Assembly: GCF_027889715.1 (NCBI RefSeq)
Contig: NZ_JAPJZH010000002.1
Span: 248,001 to 312,000 of the forward strand
Reading direction: 5' to 3'
Length of the DNA stretch: 64,000 nt
Source of the DNA: Allohoeflea poritis
Lineage (GTDB): Bacteria > Pseudomonadota > Alphaproteobacteria > Rhizobiales > Rhizobiaceae
A program made the translations under genes and the position numbers. The notes below the pieces were generated by a model, which did no database searches, was not told the origin of the DNA, and worked only from the letters and a program-made list of their open reading frames with translations. Shown piece by piece: positions 54,158-63,541 of this stretch (positions are counted from its first letter, which is position 1; the number at the start of each line of letters is the position of its first letter).

Positions 54158-56110
54158 ATGGCGTCAGCGGCATCAAATGGCGGCGGTTCGCGGCCACTGG
54201 ACGTGATCACGATAGGACGGTCATCGGTCGATCTTTACGGCCAGCAGATCGGTTCGCGGCTGGAGGATGTGACGAGTTTCGCCAAGTCCGTCGGCGGCTG
54301 CCCCTCCAACATTGCCATCGGTTCCGCGCGCCTCGGTCTGAAATCCGCTGTCGTCACCCGTGTCGGCGACGAACAGATGGGACGCTTCATCCGCGAACAG
54401 ATGCTTCGCGAAGGCGTCGACGATCGGGGCATCGTCACCGATGCGGAGCGGCTGACGGCGCTGGTTCTGCTTTCGGTTCAGGATGACGCCACCTTCCCGT
54501 TGATCTTCTACCGCGAAAACTGCGCCGATATGGCGCTTTGCGAAGACGATATCGATCCAGCGTTCATCGCCTCCTCGCAGTCGGTACTGGTCTCCGGCAC
54601 GCATTTTTCCAAACCCGGCCCCTATGTGGCGCAGAAGAAGGCGATGCAAATTGCCCGGCAGAACGGCGGCAAGGTGATCCTCGACATCGACTACCGCCCC
54701 AATCTGTGGGGACTTGCCGGTCATGCGGCGGGGGAAGAACGCTACATCGCCTCCAGCGCGGTTTCGGAAAAGATGAAAACCGTGCTGCCCGAATGCGACC
54801 TCATCGTCGGCACCGAGGAAGAGGTGCTGATCGCCTCCGGCGAAAGCACCCTGCCCGACGCCCTTCGCACGATCCGCAGCTGCAGCGACGCCACCATCGT
54901 CCTCAAGCGCGGTCCCATGGGCTGCATCGTCTATGACGGCGCCATCCCGGATGATCTCGAAGACGGCATCGTCGGTGATGGGTTTCCCATCGAGGTCTAC
55001 AATGTGCTCGGCGCCGGCGACGCCTTCATGTCCGGTTTCCTGCGCGGCTGGCTGCGCGGTGAGGATCACCGAACCAGCGCCACCTGGGCAAATGCCTGCG
55101 GCGCATTCGCCGTATCGCGGCTGTTGTGCTCGCCGGAAATCCCGACCTGGCCGGAACTCAACAGCTTCCTTGAAAACGGGTCGCCGCACCGGGCACTGCG
55201 CAAGGACGAGCATATCAATCATGTTCACTGGGCCACGACGCGCGACAAGGACATTCCGCTGCTGATGGCACTCGCCATCGATCATCGCTCGCAGCTCACC
55301 GAAATCGCCGATGCCCTCAATGTGCCGCATGAGCGCATATCGCAGTTCAAACGCCTTGCCGTCGCCGCTGCGGCACAGGTGGCAAACGGGCGCGAGGGAT
55401 ACGGAATGCTCATCGACGAGCGCTTCGGCCGCGACGCCTTCTTCGATGCGGCGAAACAGAATTTCTCCTGGATCGGCAGGCCCGTCGAACGCCCGGGATC
55501 CCGGCCGCTGCGCTTCGAGTTCAGCCAGGATATCGGCTCGCAGTTGCCGGAATGGCCCAAGGATCACTGCATCAAGGCGCTGTGCTTCTATCACCCGGAC
55601 GATGAAGCGGATCTCAAGTGGGAGCAGCAGGAGAAGCTGCTGGCGCTCTATCAGGCGGCCCGCAAGGTCGGCCGTGAACTGCTGATCGAGATTGTCGCCG
55701 GCAAGCACGGCCCCCTTGACGACAACACAATCGCGCGGGCGCTGGACGAAATTTACGCGCTTGGCATCAAGCCCGACTGGTGGAAACTCGAACCGCAGGG
55801 CTCCGAGGTCGCCTGGGCCAATACCGAATCCGTTATTCAACGCCACGATCCGCTTTGCCGCGGCATCGTAGTGCTGGGCCTCGAGGCCCCCATCGCGGAA
55901 CTGGAAGAGACATTCCGCGCTTGTGCGAAGGTCGGTGCGGTGCGCGGCTTCGCCGTGGGGCGCACGATTTTCGCCGGTGCCGCCCGGAGCTGGCTTGCGG
56001 GCGAGATGACCGATGAACAGGCAATCAACGATATGGCGAGCCGTTTTGAGGTGCTGTGCGACCTTTGGCTCGAATGCAGAAACACAATGAACGCGGCGAT
56101 CGGAGAATGA
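54158..56110 (+). CDS. iolC: 5-dehydro-2-deoxygluconokinase fused to DUF2090 aldolase-like domain
   Basis: 650 residues. Residues 1-340 are a PfkB kinase: GGCPSNIAIGSARLG, LDIDYRPNLWG and the catalytic NVLGAGDAFMSGF near 295. From about 350 (HVHWATTRDKDIPLLMALAIDHRSQL) to the end is a DUF2090 TIM-barrel domain (LMIDERFGRDAFF, LLIEIVAGKHG, WWKLEPQ) proposed to act as the 2-deoxy-5-keto-gluconate 6-phosphate aldolase. This fusion explains why no iolJ is present in this operon. It phosphorylates 2-deoxy-5-keto-gluconate. Stop overlaps the iolD start region. Confidence 0.93.
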   Translation: MASAASNGGGSRPLDVITIGRSSVDLYGQQIGSRLEDVTSFAKSVGGCPSNIAIGSARLGLKSAVVTRVGDEQMGRFIREQMLREGVDDRGIVTDAERLTALVLLSVQDDATFPLIFYRENCADMALCEDDIDPAFIASSQSVLVSGTHFSKPGPYVAQKKAMQIARQNGGKVILDIDYRPNLWGLAGHAAGEERYIASSAVSEKMKTVLPECDLIVGTEEEVLIASGESTLPDALRTIRSCSDATIVLKRGPMGCIVYDGAIPDDLEDGIVGDGFPIEVYNVLGAGDAFMSGFLRGWLRGEDHRTSATWANACGAFAVSRLLCSPEIPTWPELNSFLENGSPHRALRKDEHINHVHWATTRDKDIPLLMALAIDHRSQLTEIADALNVPHERISQFKRLAVAAAAQVANGREGYGMLIDERFGRDAFFDAAKQNFSWIGRPVERPGSRPLRFEFSQDIGSQLPEWPKDHCIKALCFYHPDDEADLKWEQQEKLLALYQAARKVGRELLIEIVAGKHGPLDDNTIARALDEIYALGIKPDWWKLEPQGSEVAWANTESVIQRHDPLCRGIVVLGLEAPIAELEETFRACAKVGAVRGFAVGRTIFAGAARSWLAGEMTDEQAINDMASRFEVLCDLWLECRNTMNAAIGE

Positions 56111-56112
56111 AT

Positions 56113-57954
56113 ATGAGTGCGACCGTCAGACTGACCATGGCCCAGGCCGTTGCGAAATTCCTGGCCAACCAGATGACCGAAATCGAAGGGGAAACACTTC
56201 CGCTTTTTGCCGGCGTATGGGCGATTTTCGGCCATGGAAACGTTGCCGGCCTCGGTGAAGCGCTTTACCAGCACCGGGAAGATCTTCCAACCTACCGCGC
56301 CCACAATGAGCAGGCCATGGTTCACTCGGCTGTCGCCTTTGCCAAGGCATCCGCCCGCCGCCGCATGATGGCCTGCACCACGTCCATTGGGCCTGGCGCC
56401 CTCAACCTTGTGACCGGCGCCGGCGTTGCCCATGTCAACCGCCTGCCGGTGCTGCTCCTGCCCGGCGACATCTTCGCCAACCGCAGACCGGAACCGGTCC
56501 TGCAGCAGGTCGAGGATTTCGGCGACGGCACCGTTTCGGCCAATGACTGCCTGAAACCCGTGTCACGCTACTATGACCGCATCAGCCGGCCCGAACAGAT
56601 CATTCCGGCTCTGCGCCGCACGATGCAGGTCCTGACCGACCCGGCCGAGTGCGGACCGGTGACGCTGAGCATGTGCCAGGACGTGCAGGCCGAGGCCTAT
56701 GACTATCCGGTCAGCTTTTTCGAGCGGACACTGTGGACGCCGAGGCGCATCCAGCCCGATCGGCGGGAGCTGGATATGGCCGCCGAGGCGCTGCGCAATG
56801 CCCGCAAGCCGGCCATCATTGCAGGAGGCGGCGTCTATTATTCCGAAGCGACATCGGATCTGCGCAAATTTGCCGAAGACCACGGAATTCCGGTCGCCAT
56901 GACCCAGGCCGGAAAGTCGGTGATCCCGGACGATCATCCGATGGCCCTGGGTTCCATCGGCGTTACCGGAACCGCCGCCGCCAATGCGGTGGTCGAGGAT
57001 GCCGACATCGTGCTCGCGGTCGGCACGCGGCTGCAGGATTTCACCACCGGTTCCTGGTCGCTCTTCAAGAATCCGGATGTCCGTATTGTCGGTCTGAACG
57101 TTCAGCCCTTCGACGCCGGCAAGCATGGTGCGCTGCCGCTCGTGTGCGATGCACGCGTCGGGCTGGAGGCGCTGTCCGCGAAGCTGGGCGACCGGAAAAC
57201 GGATGCCGGATACGCTGAGGTCATCAGCGCCGCCAAAGCCGACTGGCAAAAGGACGTCACAGCGGTCACCGCATCCTCCAACGTGGCGCTTCCCTCGGAT
57301 TCGCAGGTCATCGGAGCTGTGCAGCGCGCGGCTGCGCCGAACACAACGATCGTCGGCGCCGCAGGCAGCCTTCCGGGCGAGTTGCACAAGCTGTGGCAGG
57401 CGGAAAAACCAGGCTCCTTCCACCTCGAATACGGGTTTTCCTGCATGGGTTACGAGATCGCAGGCGGTATCGGCGTCAAGATGGCCCGGCCGCAAGACGA
57501 TGTCGTGGTGATGCTTGGCGACGGGTCCTACCTGATGATGAATTCGGAGATCGCGACCTCGGTGATGCTCGGTCAGAAAATGACAATCGTCGTGCTCGAC
57601 AATCGCGGCTTTGGCTGCATCAACCGCCTGCAGATGGGCACTGGCGGCGCAAACTTCAACAACCTGCTGAAGGACGCGAAACACGACGTGCTGCCGGACA
57701 TCGATTTCCGCGCACACGCGGAAAGTCTGGGAGCAGAAGCACATCAGGTCGCTTCGCTTGCCGATCTCGAAAGCGCAGTCGCCGCGGCGCGCAACAGCGA
57801 CCGGACCACCGTGATCGTCATCGACACCGATCCGCTGCCCTCGACCGAAGCCGGCGGTCACTGGTGGGACGTTGCCGTGCCGGAGGTCAGCGTGCGCGAG
57901 GAGGTGCGCGAAGCCCGCTCGGCCTACGAGGAAGGCCGGAAAGGACAGCGCTGA
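56113..57954 (+). CDS. iolD: 3D-(3,5/4)-trihydroxycyclohexane-1,2-dione hydrolase
   Basis: 613 residues of the ThDP-dependent family. The activating Glu lies in [20 protein letters not shown] near residue 60, and the ThDP/Mg motif is [20 protein letters not shown] to [10 protein letters not shown] near 475-505. It opens the ring of trihydroxycyclohexanedione to 5-deoxyglucuronate. ATG 56113 is preferred over ATG 56107 because CGGAGA is then seven bases away; both start around the iolC stop. Confidence 0.95.
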   Translation: MSATVRLTMAQAVAKFLANQMTEIEGETLPLFAGVWAIFGHGNVAGLGEALYQHREDLPTYRAHNEQAMVHSAVAFAKASARRRMMACTTSIGPGALNLVTGAGVAHVNRLPVLLLPGDIFANRRPEPVLQQVEDFGDGTVSANDCLKPVSRYYDRISRPEQIIPALRRTMQVLTDPAECGPVTLSMCQDVQAEAYDYPVSFFERTLWTPRRIQPDRRELDMAAEALRNARKPAIIAGGGVYYSEATSDLRKFAEDHGIPVAMTQAGKSVIPDDHPMALGSIGVTGTAAANAVVEDADIVLAVGTRLQDFTTGSWSLFKNPDVRIVGLNVQPFDAGKHGALPLVCDARVGLEALSAKLGDRKTDAGYAEVISAAKADWQKDVTAVTASSNVALPSDSQVIGAVQRAAAPNTTIVGAAGSLPGELHKLWQAEKPGSFHLEYGFSCMGYEIAGGIGVKMARPQDDVVVMLGDGSYLMMNSEIATSVMLGQKMTIVVLDNRGFGCINRLQMGTGGANFNNLLKDAKHDVLPDIDFRAHAESLGAEAHQVASLADLESAVAAARNSDRTTVIVIDTDPLPSTEAGGHWWDVAVPEVSVREEVREARSAYEEGRKGQR

Positions 57955-57976
57955 CAACGATCCGAGGGCAAGAACA

Positions 57977-58873
57977 ATGATAAGATACGGCACGAACCCC
58001 ATTGCGTGGACCAATGATGACGACCGTACGATCGGCGCTCATATCAGCCTGGAACAATGCCTGAGCGATGCTGAAAAGATCGGCTTTGACGGCATTGAGA
58101 AAGGGCACCGGATGCCCGACGAAGCCGAGGCGCTGCGCCGTGTGTTGCAGCCGCACGGCCTTGCCTTCGTCTCGGGCTGGTATTCCCTCAACATGCTGGT
58201 CAACGATCTGGAAACCGAACGCGTGGCGCTGCGAAAACAGCTCGACCTGCTGAAGGCCCATGATTGCAAGGTATGCATCGCCTGCGAGACGTCCAACGCC
58301 ATTCACGGACGCGACGATGTGCCCCTGTCACGGCGGCCGGTGATGGACGACACGCAATGGGAACGCTTTACCGAAATGCTCGAAAGCCTGGCGCAGACAT
58401 GCGCCGATGACGGTATCGATCTCGTATACCACCACCACATGGGTACGGTTATTCAAAGCCGCGATGAAGTCGACCGGCTTATGCGGGACACCGGTCCCGC
58501 GACAAAGCTTCTCTTTGATACCGGCCATGCCTGTTTCGCCGGTATCGATCCGCTGGACCTCGCGCGCAGCCATTTCGGCCGCGTCCGCCATTTCCATGCA
58601 AAGAATGTGCGCGGCGCGGTGCTCAAGGAGGTCGAGGCTGAGGATACGAGCTTTCTTGAGGCGGTCAGGCGCGGTATCTTCACGGTGCCGGGCGACCCGG
58701 AAGGCGCGATTGCATTCGAGCCGATCCTGAAGGTCGCTGCCGAGAACAACTATAATGGGTGGCTTGTGATCGAGGCCGAACAGGATTCGGCCGTCCGCGA
58801 TCCGTTCCACTATCAGAAGATGGGTCTCGAAGCCCTGAAATCGACGGCACGCACCGTCGGTCTTGACGCATAG
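57977..58873 (+). CDS. iolE: Inosose dehydratase
   Basis: 298 residues of the xylose-isomerase-like TIM-barrel family, starting [16 protein letters not shown]. The metal-site motifs [13 protein letters not shown] near 38, [13 protein letters not shown] near 145, [12 protein letters not shown] near 178 and [12 protein letters not shown] near 205 are clear for IolE. It dehydrates 2-keto-myo-inositol to the diketone used by IolD. It follows iolD by 22 bp. Confidence 0.95.
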   Translation: MIRYGTNPIAWTNDDDRTIGAHISLEQCLSDAEKIGFDGIEKGHRMPDEAEALRRVLQPHGLAFVSGWYSLNMLVNDLETERVALRKQLDLLKAHDCKVCIACETSNAIHGRDDVPLSRRPVMDDTQWERFTEMLESLAQTCADDGIDLVYHHHMGTVIQSRDEVDRLMRDTGPATKLLFDTGHACFAGIDPLDLARSHFGRVRHFHAKNVRGAVLKEVEAEDTSFLEAVRRGIFTVPGDPEGAIAFEPILKVAAENNYNGWLVIEAEQDSAVRDPFHYQKMGLEALKSTARTVGLDA

Positions 58874-58889
58874 GAGCGCAACAACCGCC

Positions 58890-59690
58890 ATGTCGAAACT
58901 GCTGGTAAAACCCACAGACGGCCAAGGCCGGGTAACCCACATAACGCCGCAGAATGCGGGCTGGCAGTATGTCGGCTTCGATCTGCATCGCCTGCGGCCC
59001 GGAGACCGCGTCAGCGAGGAAACCGGGCACCGGGAAGTCTGCCTGGTCCTTGTGAGCGGCAAGGCGAGAATTGCCGCCGGCGGTGAGGAGTTCGGCCTGC
59101 TTGGCGAGCGCATGTCGCCTTTCGACGGCGTTCCGTCGGCGGTCTATGTGCCTGGCGGTTCGGACTGGACGGTGAGCGCCGAAACCGAAGTCGAACTCGC
59201 CGTGTGCTCGGCGCCCGATCCCGAAGGCAATCTGCCAGCCCGGGTGATCGCGCCATCGGATCTCAGCAAGGAAACGCGCGGAAGCGGAACCAATACGCGC
59301 TACGTGACAAACATCCTTCCCGAGGACCAGCCGGCACAGTCACTGCTTGTTGTGGAAGTAATCACGCCGGGCGGCCACACCTCGTCCTACCCGCCGCACA
59401 AGCACGATCAGGACAACCTGCCGCACGAATCGCTGCTCGAGGAAACCTACTATCACCGCCTCAACCCGCCGCAGGGCTTCGCTTTCCAGCGCGTCTACAC
59501 CGACGACCGCTCGCTCGATGAGTCGATGGCCGTCGAAGACGGCGACGTCACGCTGGTGCCGAAGGGCTATCACCCCTGCGCCGCCTGCCACGGCTATGAC
59601 CTGTATTACCTGAATGTCATGGCAGGTCCGCGACGCACGTGGAAATTCCACAACGCCGCCGAACATGAGTGGCTGTTGAACGCCGGTTAG
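58890..59690 (+). CDS. iolB: 5-deoxy-glucuronate isomerase
   Basis: 266 residues, the usual IolB length. The metal-binding stretch YPPHKHDQDNLPHESLLEETYYHR near residue 165 and LVPKGYHPCAACHGYDLYYLNVMAG near 220 are typical. It converts 5-deoxyglucuronate to 2-deoxy-5-keto-gluconate, the substrate of IolC. Last gene of iolCDEB; convergent with ridA, with one base between the stop codons. Confidence 0.95.
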   Translation: MSKLLVKPTDGQGRVTHITPQNAGWQYVGFDLHRLRPGDRVSEETGHREVCLVLVSGKARIAAGGEEFGLLGERMSPFDGVPSAVYVPGGSDWTVSAETEVELAVCSAPDPEGNLPARVIAPSDLSKETRGSGTNTRYVTNILPEDQPAQSLLVVEVITPGGHTSSYPPHKHDQDNLPHESLLEETYYHRLNPPQGFAFQRVYTDDRSLDESMAVEDGDVTLVPKGYHPCAACHGYDLYYLNVMAGPRRTWKFHNAAEHEWLLNAG

Positions 59691-59691
59691 A

Positions 59692-60087
59692 TTACTTGTC
59701 GGGCAATACCGCCGTCGCCTCGATCTCCACCTTGGCGCGGTCTTCCATCAGTGCCGTCACCTGGACGACCGCCATGGCGGGGAAGTGGCGCCCGATCACG
59801 TTGCGGTAGGCGGCCCCCAGTTCCCGCTGGTTCGCGAGATATTCGGCCTTGTCCGTGACATACCAGGTCAGACGCACGAGATGTTCCGGCCCGGCTCCGG
59901 CTTCCCGCAGCACCGCCACGATGTTCCTGAAAGTCTGTTCGCACTGGCCGACGAAATCGTCTGTCTCGAAGACCTGGTCACCGTTCCAGCCGACCAGCCC
60001 GCCGGTCACGACGAGCTCGCCTTTCGCCTGAATGCCGTTCGCATAGCCCTTTGCCGGCTTCCAGCCTTCCGGTTGCAGAAATTTCAT
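59692..60087 (-). CDS. RidA/YjgF-family enamine/imine deaminase-like protein
   Basis: 131 residues with the trimeric RidA fold: ELVVTGGLVGWNGDQVFETDDFVGQCEQTFRNIVAVLREAGAG and the C-terminal KVEIEATAVLP. It lies 50 bp downstream of livF in the same direction, so it is probably co-transcribed with the importer. The RidA active-site Arg is not seen at its usual place, as the C-terminal segment reads AKVEIEA where archetypal RidA has RIEIDA-type sequence with an upstream P-x-R; it may belong to a non-archetypal subfamily. Confidence 0.85.
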   Translation of the reverse strand: MKFLQPEGWKPAKGYANGIQAKGELVVTGGLVGWNGDQVFETDDFVGQCEQTFRNIVAVLREAGAGPEHLVRLTWYVTDKAEYLANQRELGAAYRNVIGRHFPAMAVVQVTALMEDRAKVEIEATAVLPDK

Positions 60088-60137
60088 GACATCTCTTTCT
60101 TCGTTGTCCTGGCTCTTGTTTGCTTCATCGCGGCGGT

Positions 60138-60821
60138 TCAGACGCCCAGGAACCGGTCTTGAATGTCGCCATCAAGATCGGCCGGCGCACCGTCCCATAC
60201 ATTCGCTCCGCGCTCCAGAATGGTGCATCGGTCGGCGACCCGCATGAGTTCCTTCAGCGTCTTGTCGACGATCAGGATCGATTGCCCCTCGCCCTTCAAT
60301 TCCCGCACCGCCGCCCAGATCTCCTGACGGATAACCGGCGCCAGCCCTTCCGTGGCCTCATCCAGGATCAGCAGTTTCGGATTGGTCATCAGCGCCCGTC
60401 CGATGGCCAGCATCTGCTGCTCACCGCCCGACAATGTGCGCGCCATCTGGTTCTGGCGCTCCCTGAGCCGCGGGAAAAGCAGACCCACACGCTCAAGCGA
60501 CCAGGCGCCTGGCCGCGCCGCGACGACGAGGTTTTCGTGCACCGAAAGGTTGGGGAAGCACCGCCGGCCCTCCGGCACAAGGCCGATACCCAGCCGCGCC
60601 ACCCTGTGGGGCCGCATGGCTGCGAGATCCCGGTCCAAGAAGCGGACGTTTCCATGGCGGTACGGCATGATGCGGCAGAGCGAGCGGATGGTCGTCGTCT
60701 TGCCCATCCCGTTGCGGCCCATCAGCGCCACGACTTGGCCTTCCTCCATGGAAAGATTGACATTGAACAAAGCCTGGGAACGGCCGTAGAACGATTGCAG
60801 GCCCTCGATCTGCAGGAGCAT
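60138..60821 (-). CDS. livF: Branched-chain amino acid/amide-type ABC ATPase LivF
   Basis: 227 residues: Walker A GRNGMGKTTTIRS, the LivF-type GLVPEGRRCFPNLSVHENLVV and signature LSGGEQQMLAIGRALM, Walker B LLILDEATEGLAP. It pairs with LivG in a hydrophobic-amino-acid-uptake importer. Its ATG shares one base with the livG stop. Confidence 0.95.
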   Translation of the reverse strand: MLLQIEGLQSFYGRSQALFNVNLSMEEGQVVALMGRNGMGKTTTIRSLCRIMPYRHGNVRFLDRDLAAMRPHRVARLGIGLVPEGRRCFPNLSVHENLVVAARPGAWSLERVGLLFPRLRERQNQMARTLSGGEQQMLAIGRALMTNPKLLILDEATEGLAPVIRQEIWAAVRELKGEGQSILIVDKTLKELMRVADRCTILERGANVWDGAPADLDGDIQDRFLGV

Positions 60822-61576
60822 CAGTCCTCCTCCCCCAGATAGGCTTCGCGCACATCCCGGTTCGTGCGGATTTCATCGACACTGCCGCTGGCGATCACGC
60901 TGCCATAGACCAGGACGGAAATGCGGTCGGCGAGCGAGAAAACGGCCTCCATATCGTGTTCGACCAGCAGGATCGGCACCTCATGGCGCAGCGTGTCCAA
61001 AAAGCCGGTCAGGTTTTTCGAGCCCTCCGGTCCCATGCCGGCCATCGGCTCGTCCAGCAGCAGCAATTTCGGGTTCAAAGCCAGCGCCATGGCCATCTCG
61101 AGCTGCCGACGCTCGCCATGGGAGAGTTCGGCGGCGACCACATCGGCACGTTCCGCAAGGTCGACCAGAGACAGTTTTTCCATCGCGGCATCGACCAGCG
61201 ACGCATCGTGCATGACCGGTTTGAAGAAACGGAAGCTGGAGCCCTGTGTGCTCTGCACGCTCAGCATGACATTGCGCAGCGCCGAGAATTCGGGCGCGAC
61301 GGAGGACACCTGGAATGTACGCCCGAGCCCGAGGCGGACCCGCTGCGCCACGGTCAGACCGCTGATATCCTCGCCATTGAACCGGATCTCACCGCCATCC
61401 GGCGTCAGCGAGCCGGCCACCTGGTGGATCAGGGTCGACTTGCCGGCCCCGTTCGGCCCGATCAGCGCATGGATCTCGCCTGGCCGCACATCCAGCGACA
61501 CGTCGTCCGTGGCCTTCAACGCACCGAAGCTCTTGCGCAGTTCGCGCAGTTCCAGGATGGGTGCGGTCTCAGCCAT
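60821..61576 (-). CDS. livG: Branched-chain amino acid/amide-type ABC ATPase LivG
   Basis: 251 residues from ATG at 61576: Walker [36 protein letters not shown], Walker B LLLLDEPMAGMGPE and LLVEHDMEAVFSLADRISVL. The C-loop reads LSHGERRQLEMAMAL, normal for LivG. It overlaps livM by 8 bp. Confidence 0.95.
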   Translation of the reverse strand: MAETAPILELRELRKSFGALKATDDVSLDVRPGEIHALIGPNGAGKSTLIHQVAGSLTPDGGEIRFNGEDISGLTVAQRVRLGLGRTFQVSSVAPEFSALRNVMLSVQSTQGSSFRFFKPVMHDASLVDAAMEKLSLVDLAERADVVAAELSHGERRQLEMAMALALNPKLLLLDEPMAGMGPEGSKNLTGFLDTLRHEVPILLVEHDMEAVFSLADRISVLVYGSVIASGSVDEIRTNRDVREAYLGEED

Positions 61577-62549
61577 GAACCCGCCTCCCCGCCAGAATGC
61601 CGAGAATACCACCGCGCACAAAAAGCACGACGCAGAGCAGTATAATCCCGAGAAAGAACTGCCAGTGCTCGGTTATGCCGCCGAGATAGAACTCCATGAC
61701 GATGAAAAGCGCCGCGCCCGCGAGCGGGCCGAACAGACGGCCGACGCCGCCGAGAATGACGAAGATCATGATTTCGCCGGACACGTGCCAGGACAGCATG
61801 GACGGGCTGACGAAGCGGTTGAGATCGGCGAAAAGCGCGCCGGCCAGCCCGGTCATCGCCGCCGAGATCACGAAAGCCACAAGCCGGATGTTGAAGGGCG
61901 CAATACCCGTCGCGGCCAGCCTTTCGGGATTCTGCCGCGCCACCTGCAGCGCCGCGCCGAAGCGCGAATCGCGCAGCCGCGCCGAAATGAACAGGCATGC
62001 CATCAACACCACGTAGCAGATGAGGAAGAACTGGATCGGATCGAGCGTATTGAGTTCAGGAAAGCCGTTGCGCACATAGATCGAAAGGCCGTCCTCACCG
62101 CCATAGGCGGGCCAGGAAATGGCGAAATAGTAGATCATCTGCGCGAAGGCGAGCGTGATCATGATGAAATAGACACCGGATGTGCGCAGCGCAATGAGAC
62201 CGATCAGAAACGCGACGACAGCCGACAGCACGATCGCCACGAGCCAGATCAACAGCATGTCGTTGCTGCCTGAAACCATGAATGGCCAGGCAAAGAGCGG
62301 CTCCTGGTTGAAGGCGTGGGTTGCCAGGATACCGGCGGCATAACCGCCGAGACCGAAGAACGCCGCGTGGCCAAAGGATACCATGCCGCCAAGGCCCAGC
62401 GCCAGATTGAGACCGACGCCGGCCAGTGCCAGGATCGCGACCCGCGTAGCCAGCGTGATGTAGAAGGGCTCGCCCTGCATCAGCGCAAGAAACGGCACGG
62501 CCAGCAGGCCAAGTGCAAGCGCCCAGTTGATGACGGTTTCACGGCTCAT
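61569..62549 (-). CDS. livM: Branched-chain amino acid/amide-type ABC permease LivM
   Basis: 326 residues with about nine membrane spans; LNLALGLGGMVSFGHAAFFGLGGYAAGILA near residue 47 and RDSRFGAALQVARQNPERLAATGI near 195 mark the LivM family. ATG overlaps the livH stop (ATGA). Confidence 0.95.
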   Translation of the reverse strand: MSRETVINWALALGLLAVPFLALMQGEPFYITLATRVAILALAGVGLNLALGLGGMVSFGHAAFFGLGGYAAGILATHAFNQEPLFAWPFMVSGSNDMLLIWLVAIVLSAVVAFLIGLIALRTSGVYFIMITLAFAQMIYYFAISWPAYGGEDGLSIYVRNGFPELNTLDPIQFFLICYVVLMACLFISARLRDSRFGAALQVARQNPERLAATGIAPFNIRLVAFVISAAMTGLAGALFADLNRFVSPSMLSWHVSGEIMIFVILGGVGRLFGPLAGAALFIVMEFYLGGITEHWQFFLGIILLCVVLFVRGGILGILAGRRVHG

Positions 62550-63469
62550 TGCGAACCCGCCGCGAAGAGGCCCTGCGGTTTGACCGCAAGGATGATGGCC
62601 ATGAGGATATAGATGGCCATGGAAGCCAGCGCCGATCCGACGGACGTCGCCTGCGAGGGACCCATGAAGAGTTCGAAGAAATTGGGCAAGAGAATGCGCC
62701 CGAGCGTGTCGACCACGCCGACCAGGATAGCGCCGATCAGTGCGCCCTTGATCGAGCCGATCCCGCCAATGACGATGACGACGAAAGCCAGGATCAGCAC
62801 CGGTTCACCCATGCCCACCTGCACCGACTGGATGGCGCCGACAAGCGCGCCGGCAAGGCCGGCCAGCGCCGCCCCGAGCGCAAAGACAACCGTGTAGAGC
62901 GTGCGGATATCGACGCCCAGCGCACCGATCATCTCCCGGTCCGATTCACCGGCCCGGATGCGCATGCCGAGCCGGGTGCGCGAGATCAGCAGGTAGAGGC
63001 CGAATGCGATCAACACGCCGACGACGATGATCGAAAGCCGGTAGAGCGGATATTGCGCTCCGCCTGGCAGCGATACCGCCCCTTGCAGGGCGGCGGGAAT
63101 ATCGAGATAGAGCGGAAAGGAGCCGAAGACCCAGCGCGTGCCTTCCGAAAAGATCAGGATGAGGGCAAAGGTTGCCAGCACCTGGTCGAGATGGTCGCGG
63201 TCGTAAAGGCGTCGTATCACGACAATCTCCACGATCGCCCCCGCAGCCGCCGCGCCCGCGAGGCTGGCGACAAGCCCGAGCCAGAATGAGCCCGTCGCCA
63301 GCGCGACCGTCGCGCACAGGAACGCGCCGATCATGTAGAGCGACCCGTGCGCCAGGTTGATCAGCCCCATGACGCCGAAGACAAGCGTCAGCCCGGCAGC
63401 CATCAGAAACAGCATGACGCCGAACTGGATGCCGTTGAGCAATTGTTCGATAAAGAGGGCGAGTGTCAT
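62546..63469 (-). CDS. livH: Branched-chain amino acid/amide-type ABC permease LivH
   Basis: 307 residues with about eight membrane spans; FGVMGLINLAHGSLYMIGAFL near residue 31 and RTRLGMRIRAGESDREMIGALGVDI near 165 are LivH hallmarks. It lies 72 bp downstream of the binding-protein gene with a hairpin between. Confidence 0.95.
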   Translation of the reverse strand: MTLALFIEQLLNGIQFGVMLFLMAAGLTLVFGVMGLINLAHGSLYMIGAFLCATVALATGSFWLGLVASLAGAAAAGAIVEIVVIRRLYDRDHLDQVLATFALILIFSEGTRWVFGSFPLYLDIPAALQGAVSLPGGAQYPLYRLSIIVVGVLIAFGLYLLISRTRLGMRIRAGESDREMIGALGVDIRTLYTVVFALGAALAGLAGALVGAIQSVQVGMGEPVLILAFVVIVIGGIGSIKGALIGAILVGVVDTLGRILLPNFFELFMGPSQATSVGSALASMAIYILMAIILAVKPQGLFAAGSQ

Positions 63470-63506
63470 CCTGCGCTCGGCCTGTCGCTCGCGTTAGACG
63501 GAAAGG

Positions 63507-63534
63507 GCGCGCGGGAGCAACGGCCCCCGCGCGC
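63507..63534 (-). terminator. GC-rich hairpin between the Liv-type binding-protein gene and livH
   Basis: GCGCGCGGG pairs exactly with CCCGCGCGC around a 10-base loop, starting 7 bp after the binding-protein stop. No T-tract, so more likely partial attenuation or mRNA stabilisation than full termination. Confidence 0.6.
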
Positions 63535-63541
63535 GCATTCG

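Noticed and set aside
54221-55846. 541-codon leftward open frame opposite iolC
   Set aside because: High-GC antisense artefact; iolC on the other strand has complete kinase and DUF2090 motifs.
56563-58014. 483-codon leftward open frame opposite iolD
   Set aside because: Antisense to iolD, with composition of a shadow frame and no domain seen.
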